NCBI GenBank assembly: GCA_937900435.1
Contig: CALCEG010000032.1
Location: 1 to 15,581 of the forward strand
Source of the DNA: an uncultured Alphaproteobacteria bacterium
GTDB lineage: Bacteria; Pseudomonadota; Alphaproteobacteria; Rs-D84
Direction of reading: 5' to 3'
Length of the DNA stretch: 15,581 nucleotides
The notes beneath the pieces are model-generated. The model did no database searches, was not told where the DNA came from, and was given only the letters and a program-made list of their open reading frames with translations. A program made the position numbers and the translations under genes. Positions 6,688 to 14,724 of the stretch are shown in pieces; position 1 is the stretch's first letter; every line of letters begins with the position of its first letter.

Positions 6688-9600
6688 TTAGCCTTCTCCA
6701 TTTTCTTTGACAATTGGTTTGCTTTGCATAACGAATTGTGCAATATGCTTTTTCAATTCACCCTTATAGGCATTATTCGCCTTGGCTAAATCAACCAATT
6801 TATTAAACTGCGGATTGACCGAACGCGCCGCCGCAAAACGACTTTCTGTTTTCAAGAATTCTTCCAGCGATGCATTTTCATCAACATTCGAATCCATTGT
6901 CAGTGGATTTTGCCCATTTGCAATCAATCCTGGGTTGAATCGGAACAGTGGCCACGCACCCGTTTTCACCATTTGCATTTGATGTTCAACACCATTTTGC
7001 AATGCAAACCCATGGGCAATACATGGCGCATACGCCAAAATAATTGACGGCCCATCAAATTCGGCGGCTTCCCTAAACGCGCGAATCGCCTGTGCTTGAT
7101 TTGCCCCCAACGCAATTTGTGCTACATATGCCCCAGACATCATTGCAATCATACCCAAATCTTTCTTAGCGTGTTCTTTACCGCCGATTGCAAATTTCAT
7201 ACTGGCACCAAACGGCGTAGATTTTGACTGTTGTCCACCGGTATTTGAATACCCTTCGGTATCCAAGACCAAGATATTGACATTTTCGCCACTATGCAAG
7301 ATATGGTCAACCCCACCATATCCGATGTCGTATGCCCAACCATCGCCACCAACAATCCAAACAGCCTTGTCTACAATTTCCCCGACCAGCGTTTCTGCCA
7401 ATCTGGCGCGTGGTCCGTCTATTTTCGCCAACTGCGCGCGCAAATCTTTTTCTATTTCACGCTGTTTTTCCGTATTGGTTTCATCAAACAAATCTTCGAC
7501 ATTTTCAATTCCCAACTCAAACAACAATGCTTTTAAGTTATCGCGCTTTTGATTCAACGCCAAACGCATACCCAAACCATACTCTGCATTATCTTCGAAC
7601 AAAGAATTTGACCAGGCTGGTCCACGTCCTTTATCGTCCTTGGTCCATGGTGTTGTCGGTAAATTCGCACCATATATAGACGAACAGCCAGTTGCATTCG
7701 CAACAACCATCCTGTCGCCAAACAAATGCGCCATCAACTTTACATACGGTGTTTCACCACAGCCTGCGCACGCCCCTGGGAATTCAAAATAATGCGGCAA
7801 TAATTCAACGTGTTTTGGAATATTCAAGTTCAATTTTTCACGTTCAATATTTGGCAATGTTTCTGCGGCATTAAATTGCGCCTGTTGTTCTGCCATAACA
7901 TCGCGCGCTGGCACCATCGACAGCGCACCAACTGGACAATTCTTTACGCACACCGCACAGCCTGTACAATCTGCTGGCGAAATATTTATTGTGAAATACA
8001 TATTTGCGCCCAACTCTGGTGTTTTCATTGGCACAACAACAACACCTTTATCGCGCGCCAACTGTGCTTGTTCCGCCGTCAAGGCCTTGATACGAATAAC
8101 CGCGTGCGGACACAACATAGAACACTTACCACACTGAATACATTTTTCTATATCAACTGTTGCGACCTTGTCTGAAATTGCGCGCTTTTCATACTTTGAT
8201 GTTCCAACAGGATATTGCCCTGCCCCAAACTGTCCATCAACACGAAAGCGCGATACAGGTATTGCATCACCACGTTGCGCTGCCATTTCGCCCAATGTTC
8301 CTGCAATTTCCACAGGCGTATCTAAGACCATCGCTGGAACAAAATCTGGTGCAAAGTTCGAAATTGATGATGATAAATTATACCGCTGCAGATAATCTGC
8401 CGCCCGGTCTACCGCCGCCCAGTTCGCCTGAACGACATCCATACCTTTCTTTTTATACGTCTTTTCAATCGCAACTTTTGCGCTTTGTGCGGCCTGTGCC
8501 GGGTCAATAACCTGGGTCAAATTAAAGAAATTCAACATAATAAAGGTATTTATACGATTTCCCAACCCCAATTCTGCCGCGGCACGATTAGCATCCAAGA
8601 AATAAACATTTGCACGAATTCTGATTAAATGCTCCTGGACATCCTTTGGTAAATTTGCAAACGCAACATCTGGCGCCATTGATGTATTAATCATAACAGT
8701 GCCACCAGCGCGCAATCCACGAAACACATCGAATCGCTGTGCAATCATAAAGTTAGACACACTGATAAAATCTGCAACCTCGATTAAATACTGACTTTTG
8801 ATTGGTTCATCTGAAAATCTGATATGTGATGCTGTCAATCCACCTGATTTTTTAGAATCGTATACAGCATAAGACTGTGGGTACAAATCAGAATTTTCCC
8901 CGACTATTTTCACGATATTTTTAACAGCCCCAACTGTACCATCACTGCCGATTCCGTACAATATTGCCGTTTTAAAGTTAGGGGCTTCAATCGAAAACAT
9001 CGGGTCCGTCTTTAATGAAATCCCATTTAAGTCATCATCAATTCCGACTGTAAAGTTATGCGACAATGTCCCCAACATCATATTTTCATAAATAGCCTTG
9101 ACATCGCGTGGCTTGAACTCTTTGGACCCCAAACCATAACGCCCACCAAAGACCGCAATTCCATCTGGGACGATTGATTTTACATCTTGATATAACGGTT
9201 CACCGATACTGCCTGGTTCCTTGGTTCTGTCCAACACTGCGATACGTTTTACAGACTTTGGCAATACATCTAAAAACGCCTGAACAGGGAACGGTCTGTA
9301 CAAATGAATTTTCACAACCCCCAAACCGCGCGGCAAATAAGGCAAAGTTTCTTCGATTGTTTCCAATGCGCTGCCCATTGCAACAATAACATTTTCTGCG
9401 TTTTCATCGCCAACATAGTCAACCAGATTATACTTACGTCCTGTTAATTCTGCGAATTTATCCATCACAGACTGTACAATTTCTGGTGTTTTTTCATACA
9501 GCGGATTCGCCGCTTCGCGCCCCTGAAAATATACGTCTGGATTTTGTGCAGTTCCACGAATTGTTGGGTTATCAGGACTCATTCCACGCATACGATTTTG

Positions 9601-10197
9601 CATAACCAAATCCTGTGGGATTAGTTCTTTTAAAACATCGTCTTCGATTCGAATTAATCGCGATTCTTCGTGGCTGGTACGAAAACCATCAAAAAAGTGC
9701 AAGAACGGTACCCTGGCACGAATTGTTGCAGCGTGCGCAATCGCCGCCATATCGTGTGCCTGTTGCACATTATGCGAAGACAACATTGCAAACCCTGTTG
9801 AACGCACAGACATAACATCGCTGTGGTCGCCAAATATAGATAACGCGTGCGTTGCCAATGCGCGCGCAGCGACATGCATAACGAATGGTGTTTGTTCCCC
9901 TGCGATTTTATACATATTTGGCACCATCAACAACAACCCCTGTGATGCAGTAAATGTTGTTGCCAAACTGCCCATCTGCAACGCCCCATGCATTGCGCCA
10001 GCGGCCCCTGCTTCGGATTGCATTTCAATTATCTGTGGGATTGCCCCCCATATATTTTTTTTATGCTGAAACGACCATTCATCCGCCAGTTCCCCCATAG
10101 TACTGCTGGGTGTAATTGGATAAATTGCAGCAAAATCAACACATCTGTACGCGACATCTGCGGCCGCCCAATTTCCATCAACAATAAAATCTGCCAT
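6688..10197 (-). CDS. nifJ: Pyruvate:ferredoxin (flavodoxin) oxidoreductase, single-chain
   Basis: A 1169-aa cytoplasmic enzyme that oxidises pyruvate and CoA to acetyl-CoA and CO2, passing electrons to ferredoxin or flavodoxin; full length for the homodimeric type. All domains are in order. The N-terminal pyrimidine-binding/pyruvate domain has YPITPSSTMGELAD (about 25-38). The 2[4Fe-4S] ferredoxin domain has CIQCGKCSMLCP (686-697) and CTGCAVCVKNCP (744-755). The C-terminal TPP domain has CAGCGETPY (about 810), GDGWAYDIGYGG (about 950) and EGYSNTGGQQSKSTPFG (about 980). Every expected cluster cysteine is present, so it should be active. The start is set by AAAGGA 7 bases upstream. It has a good sigma70-type promoter and leads directly into bamE. 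Such an enzyme marks anaerobic metabolism, notable in an alphaproteobacterium-like background. Confidence 0.97.
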   Translation of the reverse strand: MADFIVDGNWAAADVAYRCVDFAAIYPITPSSTMGELADEWSFQHKKNIWGAIPQIIEMQSEAGAAGAMHGALQMGSLATTFTASQGLLLMVPNMYKIAGEQTPFVMHVAARALATHALSIFGDHSDVMSVRSTGFAMLSSHNVQQAHDMAAIAHAATIRARVPFLHFFDGFRTSHEESRLIRIEDDVLKELIPQDLVMQNRMRGMSPDNPTIRGTAQNPDVYFQGREAANPLYEKTPEIVQSVMDKFAELTGRKYNLVDYVGDENAENVIVAMGSALETIEETLPYLPRGLGVVKIHLYRPFPVQAFLDVLPKSVKRIAVLDRTKEPGSIGEPLYQDVKSIVPDGIAVFGGRYGLGSKEFKPRDVKAIYENMMLGTLSHNFTVGIDDDLNGISLKTDPMFSIEAPNFKTAILYGIGSDGTVGAVKNIVKIVGENSDLYPQSYAVYDSKKSGGLTASHIRFSDEPIKSQYLIEVADFISVSNFMIAQRFDVFRGLRAGGTVMINTSMAPDVAFANLPKDVQEHLIRIRANVYFLDANRAAAELGLGNRINTFIMLNFFNLTQVIDPAQAAQSAKVAIEKTYKKKGMDVVQANWAAVDRAADYLQRYNLSSSISNFAPDFVPAMVLDTPVEIAGTLGEMAAQRGDAIPVSRFRVDGQFGAGQYPVGTSKYEKRAISDKVATVDIEKCIQCGKCSMLCPHAVIRIKALTAEQAQLARDKGVVVVPMKTPELGANMYFTINISPADCTGCAVCVKNCPVGALSMVPARDVMAEQQAQFNAAETLPNIEREKLNLNIPKHVELLPHYFEFPGACAGCGETPYVKLMAHLFGDRMVVANATGCSSIYGANLPTTPWTKDDKGRGPAWSNSLFEDNAEYGLGMRLALNQKRDNLKALLFELGIENVEDLFDETNTEKQREIEKDLRAQLAKIDGPRARLAETLVGEIVDKAVWIVGGDGWAYDIGYGGVDHILHSGENVNILVLDTEGYSNTGGQQSKSTPFGASMKFAIGGKEHAKKDLGMIAMMSGAYVAQIALGANQAQAIRAFREAAEFDGPSIILAYAPCIAHGFALQNGVEHQMQMVKTGAWPLFRFNPGLIANGQNPLTMDSNVDENASLEEFLKTESRFAAARSVNPQFNKLVDLAKANNAYKGELKKHIAQFVMQSKPIVKENGEG

Positions 10198-10230
10198 AAG
10201 ATAATCCTTTTAAGTATTTTTGTCTGCCCA

Positions 10231-10259
10231 ATCATACCCATAAAAACAAATTAAGGCAA
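10231..10259 (-). promoter_or_regulatory. Promoter of nifJ
   Basis: Minus-strand -35 TTGCCT (10254-10259, 4/6) and -10 TATGAT (10231-10236, 5/6) with a 17-base spacer. The leader is about 25-30 bases. It is back to back with the promoter of the ClpP-like gene, whose -35 lies 22 bases away, so one regulator could affect both. Confidence 0.65.
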
Positions 10260-10280
10260 GAAATTGTTGTACTTTTTTAC

Positions 10281-10310
10281 TTGACAAACAATATATTTGT
10301 GCTATATAAA
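10281..10310 (+). promoter_or_regulatory. Promoter of the ClpP-like/HTH gene pair
   Basis: A perfect -35 TTGACA (10281-10286) is followed by TATATA (10303-10308, spacer 16) or TATAAA (10305-10310, spacer 18). The transcript would begin near 10315, leaving a leader of about 25 bases with AAAGG before the ATG. Confidence 0.7.
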
Positions 10311-10339
10311 ACGCGAAGAAATTAACCAAAGGCACAAAT

Positions 10340-10993
10340 ATGGCAAAAATCATAAGCAACAATAAAGCTAAAAACTATATTATGGACGATGGCTCCATCT
10401 ATATTCTGGACGACTTTGAACAAAATTCCATGAACGAATTAATTGGCAATATAAGTGCTATGATTCGCGAACTGCCTGTCGTGCCAATATACGAAAGCAA
10501 ATCAACAATCGTATCACCATACAACACAACCGACGAAAACCCAATTATCGATATTTTTATTGATTCCAATGGCGGTTCAACACGCGTGCTACGCGACATA
10601 TCCACTTTGCTAAACTATGCCAAGGCCAAAGGCGCGATTATCCGCACAACAGTTCTATCGTGCGCATACAGTTGCGGCAGCCTGCTTGCAATTCAAGGCA
10701 CCCCAGGTTTTCGTATTATGGCACATGATGCCGAACATATGATACACTTTGGCAGTTCCAGTATTTATGCAGAATCTCAACAGATGATGGAGCATTTAAT
10801 GGAACGTTCCTTAAACAAGAAAAAAATCGTAAACAAAAAATACGAAACATACACAAAACTGCCAAAGGACAAAATCGAAGAATTAACCACAACCGAAGGA
10901 AGATTCCTAACCGCCGAAGAGTGTCTTAAATACAACCTTTGCGACTGGATTCTGGGCGAAAATGGTCAATTAACTGGTCGTGGCACTCGATAA
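10340..10993 (+). CDS. ClpP-like serine protease (S14 family), stand-alone
   Basis: A 217-aa protein with a ClpP fold signature. Residues forming the expected triad are Ser111 (in SCAYSCGS), His136 (in HMIHFGS) and Asp202 (in YNLCDWI). The 25-residue Ser-His spacing equals that of E. coli ClpP (97 and 122). The oxyanion/substrate strand reads IDSNGGS (74-80). It differs from housekeeping ClpP: the N-terminal 60 residues lack the usual axial-loop sequence and contain an insert (about 48-68), and no Clp ATPase gene is adjacent. It may therefore be a specialised ClpP paralog or a phage prohead-type protease. It appears to be transcribed with the next gene (49-base gap with its own AAGGGA site), which could encode a substrate, adaptor or regulator. 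The call as ClpP-like is firm; the role is not. Confidence 0.85.
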   Translation: MAKIISNNKAKNYIMDDGSIYILDDFEQNSMNELIGNISAMIRELPVVPIYESKSTIVSPYNTTDENPIIDIFIDSNGGSTRVLRDISTLLNYAKAKGAIIRTTVLSCAYSCGSLLAIQGTPGFRIMAHDAEHMIHFGSSSIYAESQQMMEHLMERSLNKKKIVNKKYETYTKLPKDKIEELTTTEGRFLTAEECLKYNLCDWILGENGQLTGRGTR

Positions 10994-11042
10994 AAATCGC
11001 CAACAAAAAAACCTAATTATTTTGAAATAAAAGGGAATACAA

Positions 11043-12230
11043 ATGACAATATCAAAAAAAGAAAAGCAACTAGAAAACGAACAGATTTTAATAAGCCAGA
11101 TTAAATTCGCTTACAATTATATGAATGAAGAAATAGCAACTGAACTGATTCAAGAACCCCAAAAGATTAAACCTTTACTTGGGGAAGGAGAGAACAATCA
11201 TTTGCGTTGCACAATTGCAATGCATGCGCTGGCTATTTCTCTTTTTAACACAGAACGTCATGATGTTTTGAACGACATGACAAATGAAGACATAGAAGCA
11301 TTAAGCGAATGTATTTCGATTGCAAAAAAAGAAAACGCACAAGACATTACAAAGCTTCGCGAAGCCATAAAACAACGGCGCCAGAACACAGAAAATTCTT
11401 ATAAAGACGAAGAAACAAACAAAGCAATGATTTCTTCTCTTAAATTGCAAGCAGAACTTATCGAAAACGAAGATTGGGACAGCGCAGTCAAAGAATTGGA
11501 TAAATGGTCTGACGCAATTCAGAACTTCGTTCGTACTCCTAAACAACAAGCAGAAGTAGAAATGCCTAAAAAAAGAGAAGAAGTTGAATACTTAACAACC
11601 AATGAACTAGCAAAAAGAATGGGGATAACAAAAGCACAACTTGACACGTTTAAATCACATTCAAAAGCTAGATCGGGTTTGGACTTTGGAGAATATTTTT
11701 GCAAAATAAATAATCGCCTGTTTTTTAATGCGAACTTCCTTGATGAATTCAAAGCCATATACAAAAACCGCGACACAAAACCTGGCAGAAAACCCAAAAA
11801 CAAACAAAATGGTTCCTTGCCCCAACCTGTTGCAACGAAAAAAACAGAAACAAAACAAACTGTTACCACGAATCAACAGGACACAAGCAATTTATTAGAC
11901 ATCAAAGCATTATCTGCATACGTCAATAAATTGGTTGAATTGTTGAACGTTGCAAACAACGAATTAGTTGCAGCCAAAACAAAGTCCCAAGAATTGCGTA
12001 ATATGTTGGCAACAGAACAAGATGAAGAAAAAGTAACAAAATTGCTGTCGCAGGCAACACAAGTAAACGCTGATGTACAACAAAAGAAACAAAACATAAA
12101 TGCGATTACCGAAAAGCACAATACGGCACAAAAACTGTTGCAAGATTACAATGATGCAAAAAAACTTTTCATGGATGTACAACAAGAAATCAAAACATTT
12201 ATGAAATCAACACAAAATCAGCATCAATAA
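11043..12230 (+). CDS. HTH-like and coiled-coil protein of unknown function
   Basis: A 395-aa soluble protein in three parts. The mostly helical N-terminal third (1-160) is acidic and matches no family I know. A segment at about 183-240 (YLTTNELAKRMGITKAQL, later GEYFCKINNRLFFN) has the look of a MerR/excisionase-type winged helix-turn-helix, with a strand pair after the helices. A basic Lys/Pro/Gln/Thr-rich linker (about 243-284) contains PGRKPKNK, an AT-hook-like patch, and a long coiled coil follows (about 285-390, rich in K, Q, N and E). DNA binding with coiled-coil oligomerisation is inferred. The start has AAGGGA 6 bases upstream. It follows the ClpP-like protease by 49 bases with no terminator between, so the two probably act together. 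It ends at a bidirectional terminator. Confidence 0.72.
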   Translation: MTISKKEKQLENEQILISQIKFAYNYMNEEIATELIQEPQKIKPLLGEGENNHLRCTIAMHALAISLFNTERHDVLNDMTNEDIEALSECISIAKKENAQDITKLREAIKQRRQNTENSYKDEETNKAMISSLKLQAELIENEDWDSAVKELDKWSDAIQNFVRTPKQQAEVEMPKKREEVEYLTTNELAKRMGITKAQLDTFKSHSKARSGLDFGEYFCKINNRLFFNANFLDEFKAIYKNRDTKPGRKPKNKQNGSLPQPVATKKTETKQTVTTNQQDTSNLLDIKALSAYVNKLVELLNVANNELVAAKTKSQELRNMLATEQDEEKVTKLLSQATQVNADVQQKKQNINAITEKHNTAQKLLQDYNDAKKLFMDVQQEIKTFMKSTQNQHQ

Positions 12231-12233
12231 AAT

Positions 12234-12261
12234 AAAAAACGGGGCGTTTGCCCCGTTTTTT
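12234..12261. terminator. Bidirectional Rho-independent terminator
   Basis: A perfect 12-bp inverted repeat, AAAAAACGGGGC (12234-12245) and GCCCCGTTTTTT (12250-12261), with a GTTT loop. It serves the plus-strand coiled-coil gene (stop at 12230) and the convergent ctpA, whose stop codon overlaps its right arm by two bases. Confidence 0.95.
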
Positions 12262-13660
12262 ATTTCTTCATTTCTTTTACTGCTTCGGCTGGTTTCACAA
12301 CCCCACGCGACTGCAATTTTTCCATTGCGATTACCATTTCCATTGCACGCTGCAGCTGATAATCACGTTCATCTTTTTCTTCGTCTGTCAATTCCAAGAA
12401 CGGAGTTTCTTCATCTTCCTCTTCATCCTTGTCATCTGATTTTTTATCTTTTTTCTTTTTCGACTTATCGTTTTTCAACGAATTTTTAAACGACGCCTCG
12501 GAATACATACTTTCTTTCTTTTCCAAGACTTCGACTTTGGAATGTAAAACTTCTATATCTGGTGTAATTCCTTCGTTTTGTATTGAATTTCCAGATGGTG
12601 TATAATAACGCGCGATTGTGATATGTATTGCAGTACCATCACCTAACGGTTTTTGTTGCTGCACGCTACCCTTACCAAACGATTGCGACCCCATAACCAG
12701 ACCACGTCCATTGTCCTGCAGTGCGCCTGCGACAATTTCAGACGCCGATGCCGACCCATGATTAATCAAGACAACAACAGGTTTTCCATTTACCAAATCA
12801 CCTGGTTTTGCAAAGACCCTGTCAATATCAGACTTTTCTTTGCCACGCGTTGAAACAATTTCGCCATCATTCAAGAACGCATCAGACACATCAATCGCCG
12901 CAGTTAAATATCCACCTGGGTTATTACGCACATCAACGACATAACCAACAACTTTTTTCTTTTCCAATTTTTCCAACGCATCTTTTAAATCACGCGCGGT
13001 TGTTGCCCCGAAATCAGAAATTCTGACATATCCAACCCTGGGGGTATCTTTATCTTCGGGGTCTGCGCCAGCCAAGATTTTATCATCAAACTTGATTGAT
13101 TTTACTTTTATAATATCGCGTTTAAGCGTTAACACTTTTGGTTCGCCATCATCAGAAACAACCGTCAACTTAACCTTGGTTCCTGGGCGTCCTTTCATTT
13201 TTTTCACCGCCTGATTAAGCGTCAAATCAAATACCTGTTCATCATCAATATGGGTGATATAATCCCCTGCCTTAATCCCAGCCTTGTCCGCAGGCGTATC
13301 ATCAATTGGCGAAATCACACGCACTGCGCCCTTATCACTGGTAATTTGAATCCCCAGCCCCCCAAATTCGCCATGTGATTTTTCGCTAAATTCCTTGAAA
13401 TCTTCGGCTGACAAATATGAAGAATGTGGATCAAGTTCCGCCAACATACCATTCATTGCCGCTTCTAACATCTTTTTTTCATCAACTTCATCGACAAAGT
13501 TCGCGCGTGCTGTTTCAAATATCAATGCAAATTTTTTCAAATTCTCGTAAATCTGTTCGTCTGTCAAATGAACAATTGGTTCTTCTTTTTTCTTTTTCGG
13601 TGCCGCTTCAACAACCATCGGCATAATCAGCACCAAAGACAACAAGATACTTTTCATCAT
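12260..13660 (-). CDS. ctpA: Carboxy-terminal processing protease (S41, CtpA-like)
   Basis: A 466-aa periplasmic serine protease. It has a signal peptide (1-19), then an N-terminal helical region (LDPHSSYL at 76-83) and a PDZ domain (about 95-180, GLGIQI to the strand after GDYITHIDDE). The catalytic S41 core includes VVDVRNNPGG (241-250). The Ser-Lys-Gln triad is read as Ser305 (in GSASASE), Lys330 (in FGKG) and Gln334, the same spacing as in B. subtilis CtpB. A highly charged Lys/Asp/Glu tract (about 394-419) separates the core from a C-terminal helix. Family members trim or degrade periplasmic proteins, including envelope enzymes. The first of two adjacent ATGs is chosen from AAGGGA 7 bases upstream. 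It is monocistronic, with a probable -10 TATTAT at 13692-13697 on the minus strand. Confidence 0.95.
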   Translation of the reverse strand: MMKSILLSLVLIMPMVVEAAPKKKKEEPIVHLTDEQIYENLKKFALIFETARANFVDEVDEKKMLEAAMNGMLAELDPHSSYLSAEDFKEFSEKSHGEFGGLGIQITSDKGAVRVISPIDDTPADKAGIKAGDYITHIDDEQVFDLTLNQAVKKMKGRPGTKVKLTVVSDDGEPKVLTLKRDIIKVKSIKFDDKILAGADPEDKDTPRVGYVRISDFGATTARDLKDALEKLEKKKVVGYVVDVRNNPGGYLTAAIDVSDAFLNDGEIVSTRGKEKSDIDRVFAKPGDLVNGKPVVVLINHGSASASEIVAGALQDNGRGLVMGSQSFGKGSVQQQKPLGDGTAIHITIARYYTPSGNSIQNEGITPDIEVLHSKVEVLEKKESMYSEASFKNSLKNDKSKKKKDKKSDDKDEEEDEETPFLELTDEEKDERDYQLQRAMEMVIAMEKLQSRGVVKPAEAVKEMKK

Positions 13661-13691
13661 AATAAAATCCCTTTATTTAAACAAAATCAGC

Positions 13692-13697
13692 ATAATA
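13692..13697 (-). promoter_or_regulatory. Possible -10 box of ctpA
   Basis: Minus-strand TATTAT (5/6) with a poor upstream -35 (TGTTGA at 16 bases). It would give a leader of about 25 bases. It is supported mainly by position in the divergent spacer. Confidence 0.35.
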
Positions 13698-13739
13698 CAA
13701 AGCACACAAATATTCAACACGAAAATTTCACAATAAATA

Positions 13740-13767
13740 TTGACAAATTATTTTTGCGGACTATAAT
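13740..13767 (+). promoter_or_regulatory. Consensus sigma70-type promoter of the kinase/Fic pair
   Basis: TTGACA (13740-13745) and TATAAT (13762-13767) are both perfect consensus, with a 16-base spacer. The transcript should begin near 13774, about 18 bases before the kinase ATG, with AGGA just upstream of the start. This is the best promoter in the window, which suggests strong basal expression unless a repressor binds here; no obvious operator palindrome was seen. Confidence 0.85.
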
Positions 13768-13791
13768 TAGTATAAAGCAAACAGGAAAACT

Positions 13792-14724
13792 ATGTCTGAA
13801 AAACTTGAAAATCTTATACATGGTCGCGAAACATACATCGCTGATTTTGGTGCTGATTTTGTTATGAAGCGCCCCTTGCCCACATTTGGGGATGCCGCCT
13901 GTGCACAATGGCTGGCCAAACAACAACGCACCAAAAAGATTGTTGATGAAATACATTCTGTTGGAAATCCACGTTATAACATTCCCCGTATGAACTTTAT
14001 CAAAGAAGACGAATATCAACTGTTGGAAGAACGCGCCCCTGGCGAACATCTGACTGCCGCATTGTACAAGGGATTGACACGCAGACAACAATATGAAATT
14101 ATCGACAGTATCGCAGCATTCTTGGTCGATATGAATGAATTGAAGCCTATCGGCGAACTAATCAAACATAAAATATCTGATGACATAAAATTCAGCCGTC
14201 TTGATTCATTTGTAAACAACAAAATGAACCTGTGGTTTACACTGGACGAAACAAAAAATCTGGCGCGTATTCGCGATGAAGTCGGCGTATTTGAATACGA
14301 TACACGTCTGGCGTGGTCGCATGGGGATTTAAATTCTGGCAATGTATTGTATGACCCCAGCACCAGCAAACTGTCATTTATTGACTTTGCCGAAGCCGAT
14401 TATAAATTCATCTATCGCGATATATTTGCACCACTACAAATTGAACTTGATATATGGGCACCTGTATACAAAGCATACATAAAAATGCACAACAAAGACA
14501 TTTATCCTATGCCCGGCGCGCGTAATACGCAATTAAGAAATATAATGAAATATCGCATTATAACAACACTGTTGCGCCGCATTATCAAGGCCAGTGATGA
14601 CCTGCGTAAAACCCCGTCCAATCAAAAAAGCATTGACAATAACAGTGTCAAAATCGCCTTTATTCGTGAACAAATGAATAAAATCAAGTACATTGAACAA
14701 CTATTTAAAAGCAACACAAAATGA
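13792..14724 (+). CDS. Aminoglycoside/choline kinase-like phosphotransferase
   Basis: A 310-aa cytoplasmic protein with the protein-kinase-like fold of the APH/choline kinase group. Visible elements are a putative ATP-binding Lys26 (DFVMKRP), a hinge region (QLLEERAPGEHL, about 76-87), the catalytic Brenner-type motif HGDLNSGN (His177, Asp179, Asn184) and the metal-binding Asp198 in FIDFAEAD. All key residues are present, so it should be catalytically competent. The substrate cannot be read from sequence; small alcohols, sugars, antibiotics or proteins are all possible for this superfamily. The C-terminal 80 residues are basic and helical. Its stop (TGA) overlaps the ATG of the downstream Fic-fold gene by the ATGA arrangement, so the two are almost certainly made together. 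A strong promoter drives the pair. Confidence 0.85.
   Translation: MSEKLENLIHGRETYIADFGADFVMKRPLPTFGDAACAQWLAKQQRTKKIVDEIHSVGNPRYNIPRMNFIKEDEYQLLEERAPGEHLTAALYKGLTRRQQYEIIDSIAAFLVDMNELKPIGELIKHKISDDIKFSRLDSFVNNKMNLWFTLDETKNLARIRDEVGVFEYDTRLAWSHGDLNSGNVLYDPSTSKLSFIDFAEADYKFIYRDIFAPLQIELDIWAPVYKAYIKMHNKDIYPMPGARNTQLRNIMKYRIITTLLRRIIKASDDLRKTPSNQKSIDNNSVKIAFIREQMNKIKYIEQLFKSNTK

Noticed and set aside
6687..6743. Upstream start of bamE inside nifJ
   Set aside because: It would bury the lipoprotein signal peptide behind 19 polar residues; the ATG at 6686 gives a proper lipobox signal and has a good ribosome-binding site.
8160..8510. Plus-strand ORFs within nifJ
   Set aside because: They are shadows opposite the conserved ferredoxin and core domains, with no ribosome-binding site or family resemblance.
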